This document shows, in pieces, positions 17,983-27,398 of a stretch of 64,000 nt of DNA. The stretch covers positions 248,001-312,000 of the forward strand of contig NZ_JALJVY010000002.1 in NCBI RefSeq assembly GCF_024168485.1. The letters run 5' to 3'. The notes beneath the pieces were generated by a model that searched no databases, had not been told where the DNA came from, and was given only the letters and a program-made list of their open reading frames with translations. Every line of letters starts with the position of its first letter. The first letter of the stretch is position 1. Both the position numbers and the translations under genes were made by a program. The stretch is from Sphingobium sp. OAS761. Its GTDB lineage: Bacteria; Pseudomonadota; Alphaproteobacteria; Sphingomonadales; Sphingomonadaceae.

Positions 17983-19584
17983 TCAGATGTGGATCTCGGT
18001 CGGGCGATGGGTGCGGACCCAGCGCGCGACCAGCAGACGCGTGAAGGTGACGGCCGTGTAGACGCTGGTGGCGATGCCGATCAGCAGCACGATCGCAAAG
18101 CCCTTCACCGGCCCGGACCCGAGCGCCAGCATGATGCCGCCGGCAATGGCATGGGTCACGTTCGCTTCAAAAATGGTGCGGCTCGCTTCCTTGTAGCCAT
18201 GTTCGATCGCCTGCACCACGTTGCGGCCGCGCCGCCGTTCCTCGCGGATGCGTTCGTAGATCAGCACGTTGGCGTCGACCGCGGTGCCGATCGTCAGCAC
18301 GAAACCGGCAATGCCCGGCAACGTCAGCGTCGCGCCCAATATGCCCATGACCCCCAGGATCACCAGCACGTTGATGGTGACGGCGATGTTCGCATACATG
18401 CCGAACCGGCCGTAGCTCGCGAACATGAAGGCAGCGACGGCGACCACGGCGATGATCGATGCGATCAGGCCGGCGCGGATCGAATCGGCGCCCAGCCCGG
18501 GTCCGACCGTGCGTTCCTCCACCACGGTCAGCGCCACCGGCAGCTTGCCCGACCGCAGCGCGATGGCGAGCTGGTTGGCGCTTTCGACGGTGAAATTGCC
18601 GCTGATCTGGGCGCTGCCGCCCAGGATCGGTTCGTTGATATTGGGTGCGGACAGCACCTTGCCGTCCAGGATGATGGCGAAGGGGCGGTTCACATTCTGC
18701 GACGTCACCTGCCCGAACTTGCGGCCGCCCGATCCGTTGAAACGGATATTGACGACCGGCGCGTTGGACTGCTGGTCATAGCCCTGCGTGGCGTCGGTCA
18801 GGTCCTCGCCCGACACCATGACCTGCCGCTTGACCGCGATCGCCGGCACGCCCGACGGATTGTCGGGATAGGGCAGCACCTCGCTGCCGACCGGGGCGCG
18901 GCCCTGCGCCACTTCGGACGGATTGGCGGTCGCGTCGACCAGCTTGAATTCCAGCTTCGCGGTCTGGCCGAGCAGGTCTTTCAGCGCCTTGGGATTTTGC
19001 AGCCCCGGCACCTGCACGACGATGCGGTTGCCGCCCTGCTGCTGGATCGTGGGTTCGCGCGTGCCCATTTCGTCGATGCGCTTGCGGATCACCTCGGTCG
19101 CGACTTCCATCGCGCTTTTGACCGCATTGTCGATGCCCGCCTGCGTCGGCGTGATGACGATGGAGGAACTGTTGACCACCTCGACATTGAAGTCGCGCTG
19201 CCCGGTCAGGCCCGCGCCCTGCGTCAGCGGGCGGATGCGTTCGACGGCGGCGTCGACCTGGCTGGGATCGCGGACCATGAAGCTCAGCCTGCCGTCGCGG
19301 GCCGAAATATCGCCGATGGCGATGCGCGGATCGCCCCGGCGCAGTTCGGTGCGGACCTGCTCCTCCATATTGGTGAGCCGCTGCTTGGCGACATCCTGCG
19401 TCGATGCTTCCAGCAGCAGGTGGCTGCCGCCCGACAGGTCGAGCCCCAGGTTGACCCGCGTCTGCATGAAGCGCGGCAGGTGCGCCACGGTCGCGTCGGG
19501 CAGGAAACTCGGCACCGCGCACAGCACGCCGATCAGGAGCGGCAGGAGGATCGCGGCGACCGTCCAGCGCGAAAAGTTCAGCAT
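17983..19584 (-). CDS. secD: protein translocase subunit SecD
   Basis: SecD is an RND-family membrane protein assisting Sec export. The 533-residue product has an N-terminal transmembrane helix and RVNLGLDLSGGSHLLLE (the conserved D1-type motif). The periplasmic P1 domain follows, then the membrane block with LTLPGIAGFVLTIGTAVDANVLIYERIREE, the conserved helix 4 region. It lies 9 bases after yajC in one operon with secF. Confidence 0.96.
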   Translation of the reverse strand: MLNFSRWTVAAILLPLLIGVLCAVPSFLPDATVAHLPRFMQTRVNLGLDLSGGSHLLLEASTQDVAKQRLTNMEEQVRTELRRGDPRIAIGDISARDGRLSFMVRDPSQVDAAVERIRPLTQGAGLTGQRDFNVEVVNSSSIVITPTQAGIDNAVKSAMEVATEVIRKRIDEMGTREPTIQQQGGNRIVVQVPGLQNPKALKDLLGQTAKLEFKLVDATANPSEVAQGRAPVGSEVLPYPDNPSGVPAIAVKRQVMVSGEDLTDATQGYDQQSNAPVVNIRFNGSGGRKFGQVTSQNVNRPFAIILDGKVLSAPNINEPILGGSAQISGNFTVESANQLAIALRSGKLPVALTVVEERTVGPGLGADSIRAGLIASIIAVVAVAAFMFASYGRFGMYANIAVTINVLVILGVMGILGATLTLPGIAGFVLTIGTAVDANVLIYERIREERRRGRNVVQAIEHGYKEASRTIFEANVTHAIAGGIMLALGSGPVKGFAIVLLIGIATSVYTAVTFTRLLVARWVRTHRPTEIHI

Positions 19585-19593
19585 CGCGCGGGC

Positions 19594-19929
19594 TCAGTCG
19601 TTCGCGGGCTTGGCGGTCATCGGATCGATGACGTCGGTCAGCGTCGTGCGGACCGCCTTCACCTTCATGCCCGGCGCCAGTTCGACGTCGACATACAGGT
19701 CGTCGACGCGCGTCACCTTGCCGACCAGGCCGCCGCCGGTGACGACCTGATCGCCCTTCTTGACCGCGTCGATCTTGGCCTTGTGCTCCTTCATCTTCTT
19801 CTGCTGCGGACGGATCAGCAGGAAATAGAAGACGACGAAGATGAGGACCAGCGGCGCCATCTGCACCAGGACGCTGGCACCGGAGGCTTGCCCGCCCGCG
19901 GTCTGGGCAAAGGCTGGGGAAATGAACAT
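19594..19929 (-). CDS. yajC: preprotein translocase accessory subunit YajC
   Basis: YajC is a small membrane partner of SecDF. The 111-residue product has a short N-terminus, one transmembrane helix (APLVLIFVVFYFLLIRPQQKKMKEH), then the conserved cytoplasmic part with KKGDQVVTGGGLVGKV. First gene of the yajC-secD-secF operon. The 185 bases upstream, up to the tRNA gene, hold its promoter, but no clear boxes were found. Confidence 0.95.
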   Translation of the reverse strand: MFISPAFAQTAGGQASGASVLVQMAPLVLIFVVFYFLLIRPQQKKMKEHKAKIDAVKKGDQVVTGGGLVGKVTRVDDLYVDVELAPGMKVKAVRTTLTDVIDPMTAKPAND

Positions 19930-20114
19930 GGGTGGGACTTTCGCCTTGGTTTCTGTGCGAAGCGGAACATCGCGCCCGCCCGCCGATCAAGGCCGGGCGG
20001 CTAACACAGATAAGGGGCGGGAGGCAATATGAATAGGTTGAGCGCAACCGCGGCAAAAGGTCGGCAAGGGGCCTTGCAACTTCGCGCGGCTGCTTCTAAA
20101 GGGCGCGCTCCGGT

Positions 20115-20191
20115 CGGGACGTAGCGCAGCCTGGTAGCGCATCACACTGGGGGTGTGGGGGTCGGAGGTTCGAATCCTCTCGTCCCGACCA
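20115..20191 (+). tRNA. tRNA-Pro (anticodon GGG)
   Basis: All 77 nucleotides fold as a cloverleaf. The acceptor stem is CGGGACG/CGTCCCG, the D stem GCGC/GCGC, the anticodon stem TCACA/TGTGG with loop CTGGGGG (anticodon GGG), and the T stem GGAGG/CCTCT with loop TTCGAAT; CCA is encoded. It borders the accessory region to the right and is a likely integration site. No second copy of its 3' end was found in the window. Confidence 0.97.
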
Positions 20192-20379
20192 ATATTTCAA
20201 TGCCTTAGCCGATATTTTCACCCCGCCAGGGGCCACCAAATTCGCTCTGGTGGTGCGCTGGTGGTGCAAAATTTAATTTTGGCGATGGCCGCGCAATGCA
20301 ACGCAACGCGTCGATATCGCAGGCGTCCGGCACCCTTCGGGTTGAAGATTCGCCTCCCTCTGCTTATGCCAGTCGGTAG

Positions 20380-21288
20380 ATGCGAGAGCTGATGCCTCTT
20401 CGCCCCGCCGAGTTCGTCAAAATTCGGGATGGCTATGTTGGGTTTCTGAAACGGCCAGCAGGAACGGCCCTGACTGCCATCATTCCGACAACTGTGCTTG
20501 GCGCGATGGCATTGGCGGCGAAGCGCGGACGCAAACGTCGCAACGGACTCCACTTTGCGCAATTGGCCTCGGTGGTCGTCGTACTGCTAGCCGTGGTCTT
20601 GATCGCCGCTCAGGATCGGATCACACACGGCGGCGGCTGGGTTCTGCTTTTTGCCGGAGGCTGCACCTTTATATGGGCGCGTAAACGCGCCAAGGTGCGC
20701 GATGAACCGGAAATCGAGGAAATCCTCACCGAGCCGGATGAAACGCTGGCGCGTAATCTGCGGGCGCTTGACGACTTTCGAAAACAGATCGCCAGCGGCG
20801 ACATCCCATGCGTCGAGCGACTACCCGATGGGCACCTTAAGCCCCTTACGAAGAGCGCCCTTCGCGCATTTCTTGCCGATCATGGTACGCTTCTTATTGT
20901 CAGCCGGGATCAAAATCTTTGGCAATGCATCCCGCACCGTCCCATTCCCATGAGCGAATTGCTGGTCAAGCTGGGCGGTCGCGTTGCCCCTGCCCTCGTC
21001 ACCTCCAGAACATTGCTCGACACCACCGACCGCGACTTATTCGACCGCCGCATGAAGTGGCTTCTTGCCCATTGCGAAGCAGACCCACGCGCGAACTCCT
21101 TCCGCGAGGCGATCCAGATCATCATAGCTTTGCGACGCCCCGAACTCGACGGACTGACGTTCGAACGAAAGAAGGAAATCCTTGGCAAAGAGAGGATTAG
21201 CGATAGCCGGCTGGAGAAAATCCATGCTGGCGTCTATCCAGCCTTCAACAATTATCTGCGCCAATTGCCCATGCATGAATTCCCGTGA
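20380..21288 (+). CDS. hypothetical membrane protein
   Basis: A product of 302 residues with no recognised family. The N-terminal 100 residues contain two or three hydrophobic segments (about residues 28-45, 60-78 and 84-98) separated by a very basic loop, KRGRKRRNG. The rest is soluble and predicted to be mostly helical, with an acidic stretch EPEIEEILTEPDETLARN after the last hydrophobic segment. It is the first gene after tRNA-Pro, where an integrase would be expected, but it shows no tyrosine recombinase motifs. An ATG at 20392 is an alternative start. Confidence 0.6.
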   Translation: MRELMPLRPAEFVKIRDGYVGFLKRPAGTALTAIIPTTVLGAMALAAKRGRKRRNGLHFAQLASVVVVLLAVVLIAAQDRITHGGGWVLLFAGGCTFIWARKRAKVRDEPEIEEILTEPDETLARNLRALDDFRKQIASGDIPCVERLPDGHLKPLTKSALRAFLADHGTLLIVSRDQNLWQCIPHRPIPMSELLVKLGGRVAPALVTSRTLLDTTDRDLFDRRMKWLLAHCEADPRANSFREAIQIIIALRRPELDGLTFERKKEILGKERISDSRLEKIHAGVYPAFNNYLRQLPMHEFP

Positions 21289-21361
21289 ATGCGGAACTGA
21301 ATAGCGTCCAGCGCCTCCCGGAGCCACGTCCTGCACTCCAACCAGTGGAAAGGACGCCTTC

Positions 21362-21559
21362 ATGCCCCCTGATCGCAACCAACTTCTGACTGTCGTGGAC
21401 GTGCTCAACGTCACCGGCTTCAAATCTCGGACCACCCTCTATCGCCGTGCCCGCAACGGCAGCTTTCCCAGTCCCTGCCACATTGGCTCTGGCAAAATTC
21501 GATGGCGATCCGGCGATGTCGAGGATTGGCTGAACAGCCTTCAGCCCCGCCGCTACTGA
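21362..21559 (+). CDS. AlpA-family DNA-binding protein
   Basis: A 65-residue winged-helix or MerR-like HTH protein of the AlpA type, common in prophages and integrative elements where it activates excision genes. The sequence LLTVVDVLNVTGFKSRTTLYRRARNGSFPSP, followed by KIRWRSGDVEDWLNSL, matches the family layout: HTH, then wing, then the W..DVE.W helix. It lies alone between two hypothetical genes at the start of the mobile region. Confidence 0.82.
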   Translation: MPPDRNQLLTVVDVLNVTGFKSRTTLYRRARNGSFPSPCHIGSGKIRWRSGDVEDWLNSLQPRRY

Positions 21560-21670
21560 ACTAAACCGCAGTCGCTTCCCGGCTCCGGTCTAATGGCTGG
21601 GCGGGCCCGTCGCGTCTGCATCTCGCGAACGATCAACCACCGCAATCGTGGTTTCACGAAAGGATGAATC

Positions 21671-22216
21671 ATGCCTTCAATCCGCAACAGCATCGATCGG
21701 CTGGCCGCACGGCTGCGGAGCCGGTCCCATGTCACGCTGCGCTTCACGGTCCATCAGCGGCTAGCGCCCATCGTCGAACCGCTGATCGAGCGGCTGCTAA
21801 CCTTCGATGACGATGGTGAAACCTACCGCTGTTCGATCAGCCACTGGACGCTCAGCAAACGTCCCGTTCTGCACACCCACCGGGGCGTCATATCAACCCT
21901 GCGGGTGGATGGCCCCCTGCAGGATGCAGGCAGGATCTGTCTCCCACTGGGTGGGCTGATCGAAGCCCCGCATGTCACCGCGCATCTCGATCCCATCGCG
22001 GCAAGGCAGCTCGACAGCCGGTTGCAGGATGCCATCGACGAAGTGATCCAGAATTGGATAATCGAACACGGCCTTTACGACCAACCGCGTCACCGCCGGG
22101 AGATCGATCGCCCCAGGGCCGACCGCGAAGCCAAGCGGATCATCGCCGCCTGGGTGTCCGACGCTACCGCTGACGCCACAGGCGAAGCCTGCCGGGAAGG
22201 ATCGGACCATGCCTGA
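21671..22216 (+). CDS. hypothetical mobile-element protein
   Basis: A product of 181 residues with no recognised domain. The N-terminus is basic and amphipathic (SIDRLAARLRSRSHVTLRF). The middle is mixed alpha/beta, and the C-terminus is helical and charged (RHRREIDRPRADREAKRIIAAW). It sits between the AlpA-like gene and the mobilization genes, so a role in element maintenance or DNA processing is possible but unproven. Confidence 0.55.
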   Translation: MPSIRNSIDRLAARLRSRSHVTLRFTVHQRLAPIVEPLIERLLTFDDDGETYRCSISHWTLSKRPVLHTHRGVISTLRVDGPLQDAGRICLPLGGLIEAPHVTAHLDPIAARQLDSRLQDAIDEVIQNWIIEHGLYDQPRHRREIDRPRADREAKRIIAAWVSDATADATGEACREGSDHA

Positions 22217-22423
22217 TCCGGTCGCCCAAAGGACAAGGTTGCAGGGCTGCGATGCTACGCATCGAGCCGACAATTCAGATACACACCTCACGCACGGGTG
22301 CATCCAGCTTTTCTGCGAGTTTGACGGGATGCGGATAGCATCTCGCCAAACGCGGCTTGGCCAAAACAGCGCAAATCCGCCATTTCACGCGATGGCTAAT
22401 AGCATCTCGGCTGGAGCGGCGCG
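22217..22423. other. candidate origin of transfer (oriT) region
   Basis: This is a gene-free stretch immediately upstream of the mobilization genes, where oriT usually lies. It contains the perfect inverted repeat CGATGC (22250-22255) TAC GCATCG (22259-22264). It also has an 11-base direct repeat ATAGCATCTCG at 22335-22345 and 22399-22409, and a CCAA/TTGG-flanked segment between the copies. No nick-site consensus could be assigned. Confidence 0.35.
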
Positions 22424-22795
22424 ATGAGCGCCCGCGCCCAGACCGTGCGGCTCTCTCCGGCCCAGCACCGCACCCTTGCCGGCTTCGCGAGGCAACGTGG
22501 CCTCAGCGAATATGCCATGCTCGCCCGCGTGGTGGACACTGGACTCGCGGCGCTCGTCCAGGGGACGGGCAGCACAATCGACACCCGCGAGATCGTGACC
22601 GAACTGGCATCGGTCAGCACCCGCATCGTGGACGTGGAACGGATGCTGGACCGCACGCTGTTCACCGCCTGCGCGGCCTATTGCTACGCCCGCAGCGCCG
22701 CCAGTGGCGCGCGCAAGAGCGACGCGATCCTCACCGAGGAGATCACGGCCGCCTACAATCGCCAGCGGGGCCTTGCGCGGGAGAGCCGGCCGTGA
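22424..22795 (+). CDS. small mobilization accessory protein (MobC/TraD-accessory like)
   Basis: A product of 123 residues with an N-terminal ribbon-helix-helix-like segment (AQTVRLSPAQHRTLAGFARQRGLSEYAMLARVVDTGL) and a helical C-terminus. Such proteins bind oriT DNA and help relaxase and coupling protein assemble. The stop overlaps the start of the coupling-protein gene by 4 bases (GTGA), consistent with a relaxosome role. The family assignment rests on layout rather than strong motifs. Confidence 0.6.
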   Translation: MSARAQTVRLSPAQHRTLAGFARQRGLSEYAMLARVVDTGLAALVQGTGSTIDTREIVTELASVSTRIVDVERMLDRTLFTACAAYCYARSAASGARKSDAILTEEITAAYNRQRGLARESRP

Positions 22796-24636
22796 CCCGC
22801 CCCGACGATCGCCGCAACCATGCCGATGCCCTGCACAAGCATCATCTCAGCACCCAAGGCGCCCGCCTCAAGCGGCAGGCGCTTGTCATGCTGGCCTCCG
22901 TTGCACTCGGGGGACTGGCAGTGCCCCACGTGATGCTGGGCCGCGACGCGATGCTCGCCACCAGCACCTACTACTGGGCCAGGACCAAGCTCTGGGCCGT
23001 GTCCGGCTGGGAGGCGGACACAGGGATCGACGTTCACTATCCCGACCATATCGAAGAAGGACGATCAGCGCGCCAGATCATTGCCCATCCCTATTTCCGG
23101 CGGCGCGTCGATTTGGTCTGGGCCTGGGCCAGGCGGGGATGTTGGCTTGGCTTCGGCACCTGGCTTGTGGGCCTGATCGCCTTGCGCGGCGCGTTGGCGC
23201 GGCGGCGCGAGCGCCTGCTGGCCGATCGCTGGATCGGCGGAACGCAAGTGGTGGACGAGAAGCAGCTTGCCAAGCTGACCGGCAGGCAAGCTGACGCCCG
23301 CACCCTGTCGATCGGCAAGGTTCCGATCCCCGCTCGTCTGGAAACACGCCACATGGCGATGATCGGCACGACCGGCAGTGGCAAGACCACGGCTTTGCGG
23401 CAATTGCTCGATCGCATCGAGGCGCGCGGCGAAGCCGCCCTTGTCTACGACACCAGCGGCGAGTTCATTGCGCACTATTATGATCCGGCGCGCGGCGACG
23501 TGATCCTCAACCCGTTCGATGCCCGCTGCGCCTTCTGGTCGCCCTTTGCCGAGATCGCACATCCGGCGGACGCCGACCGCATCGCCCACCAGCTGATCAC
23601 CGAGACCGGGCAACATGACAGCGATGTGTGGCTCGATACCAGCCGCATCCTGGTCGCCAATATGATCCGGGCTCTGTGGCTGGAGAACAGGCGCACCCTC
23701 CCCGACCTGCTCCATGCCCTGAAGAACCGGCCCAAGGACGACCTCAAGGAATGGCTCGCCACCAGTTCGTCGGCCCGCACCTTTGCCGACGATGCCGACC
23801 GGGCCACGGGCAGCGTGCTGTTCATGTTGGCAAAGGCAGCGGACCTGATTCAATTCCTGCGTGCCGAGGACGGCAAGGCGAAGCCTTTTGCCTTCCGCAG
23901 CTTCATTGAAGCGCTCGACCGGCATCCCGGTGCGCGACCCTGGATATTCGTGCCGAGGAAGGAGGACTATTTCGAGGCCTCGAAACCCCTGCTCGCCTGC
24001 TGGCTGGAATGCGCGGCCAGCGCGGTGCTGGGCCTCCGCCCTTCCGAGGACCGGCGCATCTGGTTCGTGCTGGACGAGCTTGCCGACCTGCCCCGTGTCG
24101 ACAATCTGGCGCGGCTTCTGCCCGAGGGGCGCAAGTTCGGCGCGGCGGTCGTGCTGACCTTCCAGGCACTGGGGCAGATGCAGCATCGCTATGGACCGCA
24201 GATTGCGGAATCCATGCTGGGCTGCTGCAACACCAAGCTGTTCCTGCAGACCATCGACAGTGACACCCGCCAATGGGCTAGCCAGACCATCGGTACTTCA
24301 GAGATGGAAATCCGGACCAAGACCGACATGCTAGGCGATGGCGACGAAGGCCACCGCATCAATCTGGGGCGGATGCGCGAGGTGCGGCCTGCCGTCATGG
24401 AGAGCCAGCTCCGCCTTGCGCGGCACGAGGGATATCTCCTGCTCCCCGACGGATTGCCGGTGGCGAGGATCAGGCTGACCGCCGATCATATCGCGAGGCG
24501 GGGCAAACCCCACCAGCCGGGGTTTATCGCCGCCGATCCGGCGACCATGCTCTGGGGACAGGCTGCGCACCCAGCGCCGCCGTCACCAGCGCCGTCCTCA
24601 CCCTCCCCGAAGCCTGACAGTCAGGGACCGGTGTGA
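22792..24636 (+). CDS. traD: type IV coupling protein, TraD/VirD4 family
   Basis: The coupling ATPase links the relaxosome to a secretion channel. The GTG start at 22792, overlapping the upstream stop, gives 614 residues. Two N-terminal transmembrane segments (about 31-50 and 117-133) precede the motor domain. Walker A is GTTGSGKT (residues 192-199) and Walker B IWFVLDELADLP, followed by the family motif GRKFGAAVVLTFQALGQM. The C-terminal tail is Pro/Ser rich. It overlaps the relaxase start. No type IV secretion genes are in the window, so transfer would need a helper. Confidence 0.88.
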   Translation: MTRPDDRRNHADALHKHHLSTQGARLKRQALVMLASVALGGLAVPHVMLGRDAMLATSTYYWARTKLWAVSGWEADTGIDVHYPDHIEEGRSARQIIAHPYFRRRVDLVWAWARRGCWLGFGTWLVGLIALRGALARRRERLLADRWIGGTQVVDEKQLAKLTGRQADARTLSIGKVPIPARLETRHMAMIGTTGSGKTTALRQLLDRIEARGEAALVYDTSGEFIAHYYDPARGDVILNPFDARCAFWSPFAEIAHPADADRIAHQLITETGQHDSDVWLDTSRILVANMIRALWLENRRTLPDLLHALKNRPKDDLKEWLATSSSARTFADDADRATGSVLFMLAKAADLIQFLRAEDGKAKPFAFRSFIEALDRHPGARPWIFVPRKEDYFEASKPLLACWLECAASAVLGLRPSEDRRIWFVLDELADLPRVDNLARLLPEGRKFGAAVVLTFQALGQMQHRYGPQIAESMLGCCNTKLFLQTIDSDTRQWASQTIGTSEMEIRTKTDMLGDGDEGHRINLGRMREVRPAVMESQLRLARHEGYLLLPDGLPVARIRLTADHIARRGKPHQPGFIAADPATMLWGQAAHPAPPSPAPSSPSPKPDSQGPV

Positions 24637-27398
24637 TGGTGGCTTCCGCCTCTGCCCTCACCAGTTCGGCGCAGGCCAGCAGCTATTACGAGGCCGACGA
24701 CTATTATGCCGAGGGCGGACTATCGCCCTCCCAATGGCAGGGGGCTGGCGCGGAGGCGCTGGGCCTGTCGGGCGAAGTGGATCGCGATGAGTTCCGCGCT
24801 CTGCTCGACGGCAGGATCGGCGACCAGCAGCTTGGCACCTTCCGCGACGGGCAGTTGGAGCATCGTCCCGGTTGGGACGTGACCTTGAGCGCGCCCAAGT
24901 CGGTGTCGATCATGGCCGAGGTCGCGGGTGACCGGCGCTTGATCGAGGCGCATGGTGAGGCCGTAAAAACCGCCATGGCCCATGTCGAACGCCATATGGC
25001 CGCCACGCGTATCCGCGATGGCGGCACGGTCGCCCGCGAGGCGACCGGCAATCTGGTGATCGCCAGCTTCCAGCACGGCACCAGCCGCGCCCAGGACCCG
25101 CAGCTTCATACCCACAATGTCATCATGAACGCGACGCAGGGCGAGGACGGTGCCTGGCGCAGCCTCGAACCGCGCGCGATCTATCAGCTTCAGAAGCAGA
25201 TCGGGGCGATCTACCGGCAGGAACTGGCCTTAAAGGTCCGGGAACTGGGCTATGAGATCGAGGTGGACAAGCAGTCCATGTTCGAGGTCAGGGGTGTCTC
25301 CAACCAAGTCATCGAGGCGTTCAGCACCCGCAGCGCCGAGATCGCGGCGGCGCTGGCGGAGCGTGGTACGTCCCGCGAGACCGCCAGCGCCATCGAGAAG
25401 CAGGTTGCCACGCTCGACACCCGTGAGGCCAAGATTGCTGCCGATCCTGCCGCCCTTGTGGCGGAGTGGCGGGAGACAGCGGCCAAAGTAGGGTTCGGTA
25501 TCGAAGCGAGATTGGCGATGGTTCGGGAGGCCGAAGCCAGGGCCGCCGATCCGGCTTATCGCGCAACCATGGAATTGCAGGACAACAGCGCCGCAGCCCG
25601 TGCTGTCGCCCATGCCGCCGACAAGCTGGGTGAGCGGCAGTCGGTATTTTCCGCTGCCGCCTTGCAGGAGGAAGCGGGACGGATCGGACTGGGGCGGATC
25701 GGGTACGCCCAGATCGGGGCGGCCATCGATGCCGCGACGAAACAGGGTGACTTGATCGACCGCATCCATATCGACCGGCGCGGGGCGGAGTTCGCCGGGT
25801 TTACCACGCGGCAGAACGTCGAGACCGAAGCCAGGATGATCAGGATCGAGGCGGAGGGGCGCAATGCGCTTGCCGCTATCGCCTCGCCGCTTGCCGCCGC
25901 CAGGGCGGTTGCCAGCACAGCGGCGCAGGCCGAGCGTACAGGTCATGGCTGGAATCCTGATCAGCGGGCCGCTACCACGCAGTTGCTGACCAGCCGCAAC
26001 CGGATCACCGCCGTTCAGGGCTATGCCGGCACCGCCAAGACCACGACCGTGCTGGCGACTTTCGCCCGCGAGGCCGAAGCGCGCGGGATAGCCGTGACGG
26101 CCCTGGCTCCGACCGCGTCGGCGGCGATGGTATTGGGCGAGGCGCTGGGCACGCGCGGCGATACCGTTGCCGGGCACCTGCTGTCGCCAGAGCGTGGCGA
26201 TCCCACCCGGCCCACTGCGTGGATCGTGGACGAGGCGTCCCTGTTGTCGGCGCGCGATACCGCGCGGCTGTTCGACCTCGCCGCGAAGCATGATGCCCGC
26301 ATCGTGCTGGTCGGAGACGTGAAGCAGCTGGGGTCGGTCGAGGCGGGTGCTGCCTTTGCCCAGTTGCAAGGCGCTGGCATGGAAACCGCCAGGCTGGCCG
26401 AGATCGTGCGGCAAACCAATCTCGCCACCAAGGAGGCTGTGCTGGCGTCGATCGAGGGGGATGCCAGGAAGGCGCTGGCCGCGCTGGACCGGAGTGGTGG
26501 GCAGATCATCGAGAGTGTCGATCGGGCTGCACGCTTCGCCGCTATCGCAGAGCGGTTTGCGGCGCTGGACAAGGCAGGACGTGCCCGCACGATCGTGATC
26601 GAGCCATCCCGTGAGGGGCGCGATGCGCTGACAGCCGACATTCGCGCGGCGCTTACCCGATCGGGTGCGCTGACCGGGCCAGCCGTACCGGCGGAAGCCC
26701 TCGTCAACAAGGGGCTGACCCGCGCGGAGGCGCGCGATCCCTTGAGTTACGACAAGGGCGATGTGGTCCGCTTCACCCGTGGCTATGCCGACAAGGGCGT
26801 TGTGCGGGGTGAAGCCTATCGCGTCGAGCTCATCGACCCGGCCACGGCCGCCATAGCGCTCAAGGCGGAGGACGGGCGTGAGGTGGACTGGCGCTTGCGG
26901 CAATGGGGTGCGGGTCATGCCCAGGCCTTCTCGGCCCAACCGATCGACCTGAAAGCCGGTGATGCCATCCGCTTCACCCGCAACGACCGTGAGGCGGGGC
27001 GAATTAATGGCGCGCGTGCCGAAGTGATCGCCGTGGATCAGCAGGCTCGCACAGCCACCATCCAGACCTGGCGAGGAGCGACCGAAACGCTCCGTCTCGA
27101 TTCCGCCCGCGATCGGCATATTGCCCATGGCTATGTCGATACCGCCTTTGCCGCGCAGGGGCGCACCGCCGATCATGTCATCATCCATGCCGACAGTAAG
27201 GCGGCCAATCTGGTGGACCAGAAGTCCTTTTACGTCGGGATATCCCGGGCGAAGGAAACCGCCACTATCTTCACCAACGATCGTGGCAAGCTGGTTGCCG
27301 CGATTGGTGAACGGGCCGGGCAGGTGCAAACTGCCATCGCTCAGGCGGCGGCATCCGGGCTGGCGGCGGGCAACGCGAAGGGAGCTGGTCTTGTGTGA
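24636..27398 (+). CDS. traA: MobF-family conjugative relaxase-helicase (TraA/TrwC type)
   Basis: The relaxase nicks oriT, attaches to the 5' end and unwinds the DNA. The N-terminal domain has tyrosine pairs at residues 17-18 and 23-24, the likely nucleophiles, and the three-His metal site H147 with H158 and H160 (LHTHN). The helicase part has the motif GYAGTAKT at about residues 461-469, where the usual Gly before the Lys is Ala. Walker B is WIVDEASLLS, and a C-terminal AHGYVDTAFAAQGRT motif follows. At 920 residues it is full length. A GTG three bases upstream is an alternative start. Confidence 0.9.
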   Translation: MVASASALTSSAQASSYYEADDYYAEGGLSPSQWQGAGAEALGLSGEVDRDEFRALLDGRIGDQQLGTFRDGQLEHRPGWDVTLSAPKSVSIMAEVAGDRRLIEAHGEAVKTAMAHVERHMAATRIRDGGTVAREATGNLVIASFQHGTSRAQDPQLHTHNVIMNATQGEDGAWRSLEPRAIYQLQKQIGAIYRQELALKVRELGYEIEVDKQSMFEVRGVSNQVIEAFSTRSAEIAAALAERGTSRETASAIEKQVATLDTREAKIAADPAALVAEWRETAAKVGFGIEARLAMVREAEARAADPAYRATMELQDNSAAARAVAHAADKLGERQSVFSAAALQEEAGRIGLGRIGYAQIGAAIDAATKQGDLIDRIHIDRRGAEFAGFTTRQNVETEARMIRIEAEGRNALAAIASPLAAARAVASTAAQAERTGHGWNPDQRAATTQLLTSRNRITAVQGYAGTAKTTTVLATFAREAEARGIAVTALAPTASAAMVLGEALGTRGDTVAGHLLSPERGDPTRPTAWIVDEASLLSARDTARLFDLAAKHDARIVLVGDVKQLGSVEAGAAFAQLQGAGMETARLAEIVRQTNLATKEAVLASIEGDARKALAALDRSGGQIIESVDRAARFAAIAERFAALDKAGRARTIVIEPSREGRDALTADIRAALTRSGALTGPAVPAEALVNKGLTRAEARDPLSYDKGDVVRFTRGYADKGVVRGEAYRVELIDPATAAIALKAEDGREVDWRLRQWGAGHAQAFSAQPIDLKAGDAIRFTRNDREAGRINGARAEVIAVDQQARTATIQTWRGATETLRLDSARDRHIAHGYVDTAFAAQGRTADHVIIHADSKAANLVDQKSFYVGISRAKETATIFTNDRGKLVAAIGERAGQVQTAIAQAAASGLAAGNAKGAGLV

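Noticed and set aside
17989..20004. Large open frame (over 650 codons) on the plus strand across secD and yajC
   Set aside because: It mirrors secD and yajC, is rich in His, Asp and Arg as expected of a shadow frame, and crosses two real genes.
20192..20379. Possible integrase remnant after tRNA-Pro
   Set aside because: Only 188 bases are available and no recombinase motif (R..HxxR..Y) could be read in any frame.
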